From: Rattus norvegicus
Taxonomy: Eukaryota; Chordata; Mammalia; Rodentia; Muridae
Length of the DNA: 64,000 nt
Direction of reading: 5' to 3'
Assembly: GCF_036323735.1 (NCBI RefSeq)
Contig: NC_086033.1
Location: 5,786,968 to 5,850,967 of the forward strand
The translations under genes and the position numbers were made by a program. The notes beneath the pieces were generated by a model, which ran no database searches, had not been told where the DNA came from, and saw nothing but the letters and a program-made list of their open reading frames with translations. Positions 47,587-57,574 of the stretch are shown here, piece by piece; positions within the stretch are counted from its first letter, which is position 1, and every line of letters begins with the position of its first letter.

Positions 47587-48030
47587 CACTAGTCATTTTA
47601 TTTGTTTACATTTCAAATGTCATCCCCATCATTGATCTCTCCACTTTGAACCCCCATACCCTCCCAGTCCTCTTTGTTTCTAAGAGGGCACTCCTCCATC
47701 TACCCACCCACTTCCACTTCACCCCTCTAGCATCCCCCTTCTCTGGGACATCAAGTTTCTAGAGGGCCAATTGCCTCCCTTCCCAGAGATGTCAGATGAG
47801 CCAGTTGTTGCTACACGTGCTCTACACTTTATGTATCAGGAGCCATGGCCAGGACCATATATCCTCTTTAGTTGGTAGTTTAGTCCCGAGGAACTCTGAA
47901 GGCTCCAGTTAATTGATATTGTTGTTCTTCATATTGTGTTCCAATCCCCTTCATCTCCTCCAGGCTTTTCCCTAACTCTTTCATTGTGGTCCCCAGGCTT
48001 AGTCCAATGGTTGGCTCTGAATATCTGCAT
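47587..48030 (-). mobile_element. L1 3'-UTR fragment, unit 2
   Basis: Twin of 5130-5545. Confidence 0.75.
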
Positions 48031-48166
48031 CTATGTCTTGAACAGAGGCACATGAGAGGCTAGAAGGAAGCCTCGGACTCCAAAAAAAGGTAATAGGATG
48101 TAATTCTGTATTTGCCCAGAAGATGGCGCATAGGATCGTATTCACACACACTTGTTTCTCACTAAC

Positions 48167-48436
48167 CTCTTAGTTCTGTCCAGCATGTCAGGTAAGGTCC
48201 GCAATGTGCTCTGTGACTGAAGATCCTTCTGCTTGCTGGAACTCGATCCGCTGCGTGGAATACTCTCGACCGGCGATGGGCGTCTGGGTCGGTGGACACA
48301 ATGACTCCAGGAACTGTGAATGAATGGACTGAGTTGAGCAGACATTGAATTCATCTGAGGGGTTGGCATCTCCAGAACCTGCAGCTTAGCATCCACGGAT
48401 CCAGGAGAGCACAGTGTGCAGGGCTGAAGTCAGATT
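48167..48436 (-). pseudogene. Exon-like segment of unknown gene, longer open copy
   Basis: A 270-base segment with acceptor (CTCCCCATTACAG) and donor (AG|GTTAGT) borders. From a GTG codon (ATG in unit 1) it reads DAKLQVLEMPTPQMNSMSAQ onward through a Ser/Pro/Arg-rich stretch (PRRPSPVESIPRSGSSSSKQ) to LPDMLDRTKR at the donor without a stop. An in-frame TGA lies just inside the acceptor, so this would have to be a first coding exon. I do not recognise it. With GTG here and frameshifts in the twin, it may be decayed. Confidence 0.4.
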
Positions 48437-51358
48437 CTGTAATGGGGAGGAGGGAGAATCTAAGTTTTTGAAGTATTTGTTCTTTTTGAAAGCACAAAGT
48501 GGGAGATCAGTCAGTTTTCCTCTTTTTGCAACATCTTACTCTGAGCTGCAGGACATATCCTGGGGGATATTGCTTTCCAGACTCAATGGGCTTTTCACAA
48601 ATTCCAGTTTCCTGAAACGGCATGGCCCTACTTTGGTGGACTGACTGGTAGGAAGTGGAAAGGTCCTCTGAGGGGCAGATGAGGATCATAATAGGAAAGG
48701 CCAAAAGAAGAGGAAAGACACAGTTATGAAAGGGCTGCTGGTGGGTACAAGGAAACAACAAGCACATTTCTCAAAGCCCTGTTTTACTATAGCACTGTGG
48801 GAAGCATAACCACAAGCTGACAGGAACAAATTGTTAAAATAAACAATGCATTCATTCCCATTCCCCAAACTTCTCCGTTTTTTCCACCAAGGTCAATAGA
48901 AGTTTAAGCCTCAGGTACACCTTCTCTTACGGTTCCATACCTCAGCAGGCTGAAAAATCTGCCAACAGGCCTTGACCTTCCTTGACTATCCCCAGCAGGC
49001 AGACCTTCTCTCTCTTTCTTTTCCTCTGTTTGAGAGCAGGAGCAAATGACTTTATACAGTGGGTGATTTCCATTATCAACAAACAGAAATTTTCCTAAGT
49101 CATTAAAGCTAGAAAGCCAGTCATTGATGGGCGGGTGCGGTAAGGTCATTCTAACTAAACTATCCCATGGAGAAAAGTAAAAGAGACAGCCACACCTGTG
49201 TTTAGGAAACAAGATGTCCACAGGAGATTTGAGTACGGGTGCTGAGTGGGAGGGAGGAGGTCATGAATCCAGCTGGAAAAGCCCACCCCACTTTTAGATG
49301 TGTTTTCAAAAGGCATGTATTAGAAATTTAACCACAATAAAAGTGTGTCAGCAAATGTGCTCTAATGATAGGTGATTATGTTTTGGGGGTCATATTGACA
49401 CAGAAACTGGATTAGTGGTAATATCTTGGGAAGTAGCTTGTGTTACAAGGAGAACTTCAGTTATCCCTTGCCTAGGCCATCTACTCTCTTTTCTTCTCTT
49501 TTTCCTCTTTCACTCTTCTACCTGGGCTGATGTAGCAAAAGGCTCTTACCAGAGACAAGTCAAAGGAGAATTAAGGTGAAATCTTTAGCCTGTTTTCTTG
49601 GAGACACATTGGACTGGAAAGGCTGTGAGGGAACCAGGCGGGAGGAGACTGCAAAAGGCAGAATGAAGCAGTGACTGCACTGGTCGTGTTTCCCATTCTG
49701 TCACAGAAGCATCTGGACTTAAGAACTAATAACAAAAGGATGGAGAAATGGTTAGGACCTGGGTGCTAGATGCCAAGTGGCTGACATAAGAATTGTACAC
49801 CTATTCACCTGGGACTTTCAGGACCTCAGTAGCAGCCCTTTACCAAACTGTCTCAGTGGGCTAAAGGCCCATGGAAAAGAAAACATTAATCCTGACCTTG
49901 GCCACAGCCAAAGCCTGACTTCTAAATTTTGACTGGCAAAACAAAGTTCTTCACAGTTTGTTGCAGATTCCCTCCGAAACTATCTCAGGGGCTTCTCTGT
50001 CCCCCAACCAGGGGCATTTTGACCACAGGGGTAGGAACTGGCTGCTGTGGGGATAGGATCAAAGGCACTCTCCATGTCAATGATGACTAACAGGGAAGGT
50101 TACTTAATGTTGGAGATCAACTCCTCTCTTGGAATAGGGCCAGCAGATATGGCAGGCTCCCTTAAAGAACTTCTCTTAATGAACACTCTCCTTCTGTGAG
50201 CAAGTGTTGAAGGTCTGGCCACTGAAGGCAGCAACTGGAATTATTATTTTTTTTCAGGGCCAAAAGTCTTATAAAACAACCACTAACTCTATACCTATCT
50301 TTTTGTTGTCAAAGCGTCAACCCCAGCCGGCCTCATCACCTTGAAACTCCTCTTACGCTGACTTGGCCTGAGCTGCGCCACTGCCCACGTGCAGCCTGCA
50401 GCTTGCTAGCAGGCCTGCATGCTTGTCACCCTCAGCCCCTATATTTTTCTACTCTGTGCTGTCCCTTCCTTAGAAGCTGTGAATGTTTAAGCAACAGGGA
50501 GAATTTTTCTTCAGGATCTAAGGTAAAGCTTTCAGGCTCTTGTTAATACCTGCTTCAGACAGGGTCACTCACTAACCTGGAGTTCTTCATACACAACTGT
50601 TAACAGCAGCTAGACTGGACAAGGGGAGCAAAGGGAGGGGCATCTCTCCTTGGGGAGGAGGCTCAAGAGAGAAAGATAAAACTCCCCGGCAGAAAACAAT
50701 TTTTCTCAAGCAAATTATTTTTAACTTTTAACTTTTAAGTTAAGCACCAAGAGGACCAAGTAAAACTCCTTGACAAACAAAGCAAATAGTTTCATGATTT
50801 TAAACACAGTCGTCTGTCCAAAGTCCAAAAACGAAACAAAAGCCAAAAAGACACTGGACAATACCACAGAAAACAGCCCAGACAAACAAGACCAAGACAA
50901 AGAATCCTATAACCAATTTCCACAGGTGTTCAAAGAAAATTAGGACACAAAGAAGACAAACAATTTCAACAGTCAGACAGACAGACGCACCACGCGGCTT
51001 CGGTGTCAAACTGAAACCAAAAAATTCAGACAGAGGCGACGAGGGTCTGAATCCTTCAGTGGATCCGACTCTCTCCTCTCTCCTCCAACCCAAAACCATG
51101 TATCCTTCCGATACAGACTGAGCCCCCCCAAAAAACTGGGCTCCAAACACCCTTGGAACGTCTTCCAGGGCTGCGGGGGAGAAGTCCGAGCTCATCAGCT
51201 CCTTCTCTGGCCCGCCCAAATACAAACGGTTTAGACCCAAGCCAAGTAACTAAGCATTTACAGAACAAGTCACAAAGCAAGACAAGACAGGACAAGACAA
51301 ATGCTGGCCAGCTTACCTCCCGGTGGGTGGTCGGTGGTCTCTAGGCAGAGGATCTCCG

Positions 51359-51376
51359 ATCCCGGACGAGCCCCCA
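51359..51376 (-). other. Retroviral primer-binding site (tRNA-Pro type)
   Basis: TGGGGGCTCGTCCGGGAT on the minus strand, two bases after the LTR end, as in gammaretroviruses. Confidence 0.92.
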
Positions 51377-51378
51377 TA

Positions 51379-51921
51379 TGTAAGACTCTCAGAGAGAATC
51401 TTCCCTCAGGAGGGAGATCCTCAAGCCCAATGACCAGACCGAGTCCACAGGCTGTAATCTGTAAGAGGATTTTTATTGATCAGGATACACAGGTATCTGT
51501 GGGCGTCCCAGTCAATTCGGAAGACTGGCGCGCCTAGCAGAACCAGGGACGGGTTTTTATAGTGTATTGGGAGCAGAAGCAGGCTTATAGAAGCAGATGT
51601 ATGGTTACAGGGATGTGATTGGTGGAGTAAATGAGGCATACGTGTATGTTATCTATTTTGGCTATAATCATAACAGTGAGTTAGCAAAAAGTACAGGGTG
51701 GTCAGGGCTTCTGGGGGCTCAGGGACTGTCTTTTTTTCTTGTCAGGTGGCCCATGGAGCAATGTCCATAATTTAGTCTGGTTTCTGCATTTTGTTATCTT
51801 TTCTGGTCTGTTTCGTCTAAATCATGGGTCAGCTTGTCTCACATATCTAAAAACTTATTTTTTACTTTTATAGTTGAGGGCCTTGGGCTTGTACAATTCC
51901 CTTTTTGGGAGGGGGTCTTTC
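51379..51921 (-). mobile_element. 5' LTR of the truncated ERV
   Basis: Starts TGAAAGACCCCC and ends CTTACA on the minus strand. TATA box TATAAAAA at 51554-51561, AATAAA at 51472-51477. Same orientation as the type B gene, in whose intron 2 it sits. Confidence 0.85.
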
Positions 51922-52227
51922 AATACGATCTAAATCAGAGTAAGAGTGAGGACATTCAGGCATTTCATTCACACACTTAGATGCAGCAAGTGTGACCAGG
52001 TCCTTCCAGCTGTTGAAAAAAATCCAATCCAACTCCAAGGAGCTCAGGGTCAAGTACAAGAGAGGTTGACCCTAAACACACAGCACCTAGCTTCTCTCAC
52101 AGGCCAGCACCTGCCAAGGCTCCTTAAAGTCCAGGATGAGAGGTGAAACACTTTCTTAATGTGAGGAAATCTTGGCTTAGCAGAGAGAGCACAAGACAGT
52201 CAGTAGGTTACAGGGCATAATGACTAC

Positions 52228-52387
52228 CTGTAGTTCAAACCATCATTGACATAAAGGTCCAGGATTTGAGAAAGTTCATCCCGCTCGATTTTACACTTCT
52301 GGATTTCAGATTGTAGTTCCTCCAATTTCTTTATACGCTTTTCATGGTTACTGATGAAATTTTCTGATGATGCCTTCCGAATAAACC
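52228..52387 (-). pseudogene. Type B gene, unit 2, exon 2
   Basis: Intact 160-base exon with KRIKKLEELQSEIQKCKIER and ILDLYVNDGLNYR. Twin of 22158-22317. Confidence 0.85.
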
Positions 52388-53098
52388 CTGTAGATAGATA
52401 AACACAAGTGAATGTACATATTGGATAGCCCATGGGTAGAAAAGACCATTCTGAGTCTCAAAATGGAGGTTGAGGAAGAGGAAAGGCTGGAGACTTGTTG
52501 AATCCCTGAAAGAGAAGAAAAGCTATCTCTAATGTGGACTCTTAAGCTATTTCCCTCTTCCCAACCTCCATTGCCATACATAAGCCTCACTCACTATTAC
52601 ATGATCCCTCATCGTGAAAGACAGAATCTACCTCTGACATAAAGATTTGGGACATTGTCAGCAGATATCAGATGTGGAGCAGGTCAATCCTGGAGTTCAT
52701 AGCACCATCAAACCCTAATCGTGTGTTCAAGCTTAAAGTGTCTGAGACCTCAATTCATGACTAGGGGGTTCATCCTTCCTTGTTGTTGTCACCACAGACT
52801 TAGTAACCTACAGGAATCTAGAGGATGAAGTGCTTCAGCACCCAACCATGAATGGCCACATTGTTATCCTCATAGGGCTTCCTCCTGGCATTCCTTGGCA
52901 GTAGAAATTAAAAAGCTCATAGAAAAGAAACTGCAGGCCTGCCAATTCCTGGCTCTCTGTCAAATTAATCATCAGGACTCTTAACTCTTGGTCTGCAATT
53001 GACAAATTCCAAGGCTCCTGCCTGTAAGGCCAACTCCTGAAAGGCTCAGCTCAAACCTGCCTCCTGGAGGAAGTTCCCCAACTCTACCTAGTACTCAC

Positions 53099-53228
53099 TG
53101 TGCCTTCCCCAGAATGATTTCATTCTTCCGTACTTACAGGACAGAAGGCCAGTTTTCTTCTGCCTCGTTCTGGTCTCTCCTTGGTCTCCCCTCTCCTTCT
53201 GAACTAGCTTGAGCAGCTGGTGAAACAT
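53099..53228 (-). pseudogene. Type B gene, unit 2, exon 1
   Basis: Intact exon MFHQLLKLVQKERGDQGETR to MKSFWGRH with donor GTGAGT. Twin of 23029-23158, with Ala to Thr and Arg to Gly changes. Confidence 0.82.
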
Positions 53229-53294
53229 GCCTGTTTGTGAACCCAAAAGGCACTGAAAGAATTCCACAGGCAGTTGGTGTCACCACAACACTGG

Positions 53295-53367
53295 TGACGT
53301 CACAGAAGATTCTAGTGCTCTCTTAGATACAAGAGATTGTCCAAGGAAGAGATTACTGATGATGTCA
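53295..53367 (-). promoter_or_regulatory. CRE palindrome and second CRE-like site upstream of type B exon 1 (unit 2)
   Basis: A perfect TGACGTCA at 53295-53302 and TGATGTCA at 53360-53367. The other three promoters have TGACATCA at the first position. Confidence 0.5.
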
Positions 53368-53369
53368 CT

Positions 53370-54310
53370 GGGAAGTTCTATGGCCTCCCTGCTACCCAGC
53401 TCTCCCCAAAGCAACCAATTTCTATGGGGCCCTTTTCTGCAGCCTCTCCTGTGACCCAGGGAATATCCTTTGGCAACTTCTCCTCCAAAGTTAGATATTT
53501 CTCTCTGCTTCATCGGATGTCATCAATGCTTTTGATGGGGAGAGTTGGTTACAACCCTGAATTGGATAAGAGACTTTTGTTAGTACCCAAATCTCTAGGG
53601 ACCATAAATGAGGGAGATTTCTCTCAATAATAAGTCTACACCTGAGACAATGCACATACATACAGTCCAATTCCCAAAGTTTCCCTGTTTCCTAGAGGCC
53701 AATATATTTCTCCTGTACTTTTAATTTTATAAAACCTGAATAATATTTGCTTATTGTGCATTCCTTGATAGCCAGGACTATTTCCACATACACGTCCATG
53801 TATTTCACAAAGTCAATGGTTAATAATCCTACTTCTTGCAATAAAAACTCCCTTTTCTTGGGAATATAGGGGATCAGATACAGGGCAAATATAAAATCAT
53901 AAATTTCTGTCCCTTCTTTTACATATTAAGTTGGACATCCTCCCTTTCTCAAATACACTCAGACAATTAAATTGGTCATCAGTGAGTAAAGGTCAACCTG
54001 GACTGCGTGTTCCTCCATTGTAGCCCGATAGCCATCACTTCTCCAATATCTGTCTTCCTTAATTTCCAAGTCCAGGCATGAGGATATTGGGGGTTGCCCC
54101 TTGATACTTTATTCCTAACAAACATAAGAATCAGCAGGATGGGCAGGGAGTCGAACAGCCTGAGGTCAGGTTAAACCTCAATTTTAGTGGGTCCATAAGT
54201 TCAGGGGAAAGTCCATTTGGCATTGTCATGTGTGGCTTCTGTGTTCTTATCCTAGGTGTGCTCAGTCTGTGCTATGACGCCTCCTAACCTCACAGATGTA
54301 AGAGACAAAA
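53370..54310 (-). promoter_or_regulatory. Takusan-type 5' flank (type B, unit 2)
   Basis: Twin of 23300-24240. Confidence 0.45.
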
Positions 54311-55038
54311 ACACGTATGGCTTCTCTGGGAAGGGCTCTGGCTTTGACTCCCACCTGGAGTTGGAAAGCATCGCTATGCAAAGCTCAAAACAGAGGGGTG
54401 GAGATGGTGGACGCCTCAGAAGTTTAGGGTCATTTCTGCCAAATAAGGCACAGATTTTTCCAATGTAATTTTTCCTTTGTTCTTTCACCCATGGTAGCTG
54501 GCTTCTTTCCTGGCCTGAAGTATACTGGAGTCCAATCTTTTGGATTACTGAAGCATCTTTTTGTGAGATGACAGGCCCACCAAGGGGCCTGCTGCATACA
54601 GGCTCCTATCACCAAGGAAGTTGTTGCTACAGAATCTTGGCATGGCGGCAGCAGCACACGATCTCTCAGTCTTCTCCGCTGCAATTGCTAAAAGAATAAT
54701 AGGGTTGTTTGTTTGTTAATATTTTATTGGAAATACCTACAATGCTGGTCAGTGTTGATACATGCCTTTAATCCCAGCACCCATAAAGTTTTTTTCTCCT
54801 TTTTTCTCTTCTTTTTTTGCAATTGTTGTTAGAATTCCCATTGTTTTCTTTGGTAATTCCCTCTATTTACTCTGTACCTAGAATGTTACCCACACTCTTC
54901 ATGGCCCTATTCTTCATGTTAAAGATTTTATTCTTACCACCCACACCGCACATGATCACATTATTTACTTTCAAATAAGAAAAACAGGCATGAAAAAGAG
55001 AGTTAACTCATATGGTCTCAGGTAATCAACACATCAGC
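54311..55038. other. Conserved unrecognised DNA, unit 2
   Basis: Twin of 24241-24965, including the PVYFRPGKKPAT frame on the minus strand. A short B1-like phrase 'gcctttaatcccagcacc' lies near 54764. Confidence 0.4.
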
Positions 55039-55514
55039 AGTTTCAACTAGGCTGCTCTTCCTTCCAGCTCACTGGATGCAGGCCTGAGTCCATGGGGTAT
55101 CTTGGAAAGGAAGAAGCACACACTACCTCACAGCTCTCTCTGCTGGCGACTGCTAGAATTGTGACAGGACCTGTGTTTCTTTATTAGAAATATCTACAAA
55201 GCCTATCACAGTTGGCACACACCTTAATCCCAGCATTCAAAATTTATTTTAATCATTGATGTTGTTTTTTGTTTGGTTTTTCTTTTTAATCCCCCCAGCT
55301 AATTGCTCTATACCTAGAATGTTAAGCACATGCTCTGGAGGAACTTATTCATGTTAGGCAATGCTTTTATTTTTACCAACCACTCCACAGATGATCCCAT
55401 TATTTACTTTCAAATAAGAAGACAGTCATAGAGAAGTGAGTTAACCATTATGCTCTCACAGAAGAAACACATCACGACTATGGAATGGCACCACAATCTT
55501 TTGCATTTGTTATG
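55039..55514. repeat. Diverged direct repeat of 54640-55038
   Basis: Parts of this segment repeat the preceding 400 bases in diverged form: 'gaaatatctacaaagcctat' / 'gaaatacctacaatgctggt', 'ctctatacctagaatgttaa' / 'ctctgtacctagaatgttac', and the ATTATTTACTTTCAAATAAG shared by both. This is an old tandem duplication retained only in unit 2. Confidence 0.75.
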
Positions 55515-56810
55515 CCTTTTAAATTTTTTTATTCTTTATATGTTTTTAGTTACATTCAAATGTTACAGCCTTTCTCTGTTTCACACCCATATCCCCCCTA
55601 CCCCATCCCCCTCACCCTGTTTCTCTGAGGGTGTTCTCCCACCCACCCAACCCTTCCTGCCACCCTGCCCTCACATTCTTCTACACTGGGGCATAGAGCC
55701 TTCGCAGGACCAAGGGCTTCTTCTCTCATTGATGCCCAACAAGCCAATCTTTTTCTACACATGCTGCTGGAGCCCTGGGTCTGTCCATGTGTACCATTTG
55801 AATGGTGGTTTAGTCTCTTGGAGCTGTAGTTGGTTGGTATTATTGTTGTTATGGGGTTGCAAACCCCTTCAGCTCCTTCAATCCTTTCTCTGCCTCCTCC
55901 ATTGTTCTCAGTTCAATGGTTGACTTCAAACATCCGCCTCTGTATTTGTCATGCTCTGGCAGTGCCTTTCAGAAGACAGCTATATCAGGCTCCTGTCAGC
56001 TCGCACTTCTTGGCATCACCAATATTGTCTGAGGTTGGTGGATGTATATAGACTGGATCCCCAGTTAGGGCAGTCCCTGGGTAGCCTTTCCTCCAGTCTC
56101 TGCTCCAGACTTCATCTCCACACTTCCTCCTGTGAGTATTTTTGTTCCCCCTTCTGAGAGGGACTGAAGCTTCCACACTTTGGTCATCCTTCTTGAGCTT
56201 CATGTGGTCTGTGGATTGCATCTTGGGTAATCTGAGATCTTGGGCTAAACTCCACTTATCAGTGAGTGCATACCATGTGTCTTTTCTTGTGATTGGGTTA
56301 CCTCACTCAGGATGATAATTATCTGGTTCCTTCCATTGCCGTAAGATTTCCATGAAGTCATTGTTCTTAATAGCTGAGTAGTATTCACTGTGTAGATGTA
56401 CCCCATTTTCTGTATCCATTCCTCTGTTGAAGGGCATCTGGGTTTTTCCCAGCTTTTGGCTGCTATGAATGTGGCTACTATGAACATAGTGGACCATGTG
56501 CCTTCATTGTATGTTGGAGCATCTTTTGGGTATATGCCCAGGAGAGGTATAGCTGGGTCCTCAGGCAGTGCAATGTTCAATTTTTGAGGAAACTCCAGAC
56601 TGATTTCCAGAGAGGTTGTCCAGTTTGCAATCCTACCAACAGTGGAGGAGTGTTCCTCTTTCTCCACATTCTCATCAGCATCTGCTGACACCTGAGTTTT
56701 TGATCTTAGCCATTCTGACTGGTGTGAAGTGGAATCTCAGGGTTGTTTTGATTTGCATTTCCCTGATGACTGAGGATTTTGAACATAACAGAAGACATTT
56801 TAAGAAATGA
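55515..56810 (-). mobile_element. 5'-truncated L1, unit 2 only
   Basis: Reverse-oriented L1: 3'-UTR (C-rich 55560-55700), then ORF2 C-terminal codons. A 148-codon minus-strand frame at 56245-56691 carries the L1 tail motif around PLLGIYPKDAPTYNEGTWS. No target duplication was identified, and the element is absent from unit 1. Confidence 0.9.
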
Positions 56811-56829
56811 TGCTACCCTAACTGGTGGT

Positions 56830-57567
56830 CTGCATGTAGTTGAGTGCCAATGGATCCATTTCTATCTCTTTCTACACAGTTCAAGTCCAAGTGAATGAAG
56901 GAAATCCACTTAAAACCAAACATGCAGAAGCTAATAGAAGGGAAACTGTCGCCAAGTTCCTAGAACACAGTTGCACAGGAGAAAGTTTTCAGAACAGAAT
57001 ACCAAAGGGTCAGGCTCTAAGATCAACAGTAAATGTATGAAATCTCAACAATCTGAAAACTTTCGTGAAAGCAAAGGACACTGCCAATAGGTAAAACAGC
57101 AAGCTACAGATTCAGAGAAGAGTTTTACCAACCCTATATCTGAGAGAGTGCCAAAATTCAAAATAAACAAAATACTCAAAAAGGTAAACTCCCAGACAAC
57201 CAAATAACCCGACTTTTAAACTGGGACAGAGAGCTAAACTAAGAATTCTCACCTGAGGTATCTCAATGCCTGAGAAACAGATCAAGAAATGCCGGGGTTG
57301 GGGATTTAGCTCAGTGGTAGAGCGCTTGCCTAGGAAGCGCAAAGCCCTGGGTTCGGTCCCCAGCTCCGAAAAAAAGAACCAAAAAAAAAAAAAAAAAAAA
57401 AGAAATGTTGAACATCCTTACTTATCAGAAAAAGGAAAATCAAAACGAACCTGAGATTCTTCATTACACCAATCAGAATGGCAAAGATAAAAAACTGGGG
57501 CAGCAGCAGAGTGGGCTGGGATGTAGAGAAAGTGGAACACTCCTCCATTGCTGGTGCCATTACTGGC
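56830..57567 (+). mobile_element. L1 ORF2 fragment, forward orientation
   Basis: Contains 'aaaccaaacatgcagaagct' and 'gagattcttcattacaccaa', then '...ggaacactcctccattgctg'. Interrupted by an ID element. It ends exactly where block C begins. Confidence 0.85.
57292..57399 (+). mobile_element. Young full-length ID SINE
   Basis: Near-consensus ID with tail pattern GAAAAAAAGAACC(A)n. Short target duplication aagaaatg at 57284-57291 and 57400-57407. Confidence 0.96.
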
Positions 57568-57574
57568 TGCATAG

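Larger units (their letters stand above)
42596..49714. repeat. Segmental duplication block A, unit 2
   Basis: Partner of 1-7236. It continues left into type A intron 1 and exon 2, whose unit-1 counterparts lie outside the window, so position 42596 is the window edge of the match, not a breakpoint. Confidence 0.93.
49715..51930 (-). mobile_element. Truncated class I ERV replacing type B exons 3-4
   Basis: A retroviral fragment on the minus strand: 5' LTR (51379-51921), tRNA-Pro-type primer-binding site (51359-51376) and leader, then 1.6 kb of less recognisable internal sequence. No 3' LTR is present. The left edge joins directly to block A sequence. No intact viral frame was found; the long frame at 50800-51240 is leader sequence of unclear coding value. 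Confidence 0.8.
52228..53228 (-). pseudogene. Takusan/SPEER-like type B gene, unit 2: truncated (exons 1-2 only)
   Basis: Exon 1 (53099-53228) and exon 2 (52228-52387) are open, with intact GT-AG borders and phase. Exons 3 and 4 are missing because the sequence equivalent to 7.24-21.87 kb is gone and an ERV LTR lies 300 bases past exon 2. Read through the exon 2 donor, the frame stops at once (NYR then TAG). The two exons would give a peptide of about 97 residues, the basic N-terminus plus the first helix. I call it a pseudogene for the full protein, but a short product cannot be excluded. Confidence 0.8.
51932..55038. repeat. Segmental duplication block B, unit 2
   Basis: Partner of 21870-24965. 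It begins inside type B intron 2, at 'aaatcagagtaagagtg'. Confidence 0.93.

Noticed and set aside
50800..51240. 146-codon minus-strand frame as an intact retroviral protein
   Set aside because: It lies in the leader between the primer-binding site and any gag start. It has a hydrophobic, low-complexity tail and shows no domain I can support.
55450..55923. 157-codon plus-strand frame
   Set aside because: It is antisense to the L1 3'-UTR and is explained by its C-rich composition.
56245..56691. 148-codon minus-strand frame as a host gene
   Set aside because: It encodes the tail of L1 ORF2 in a 5'-truncated element.
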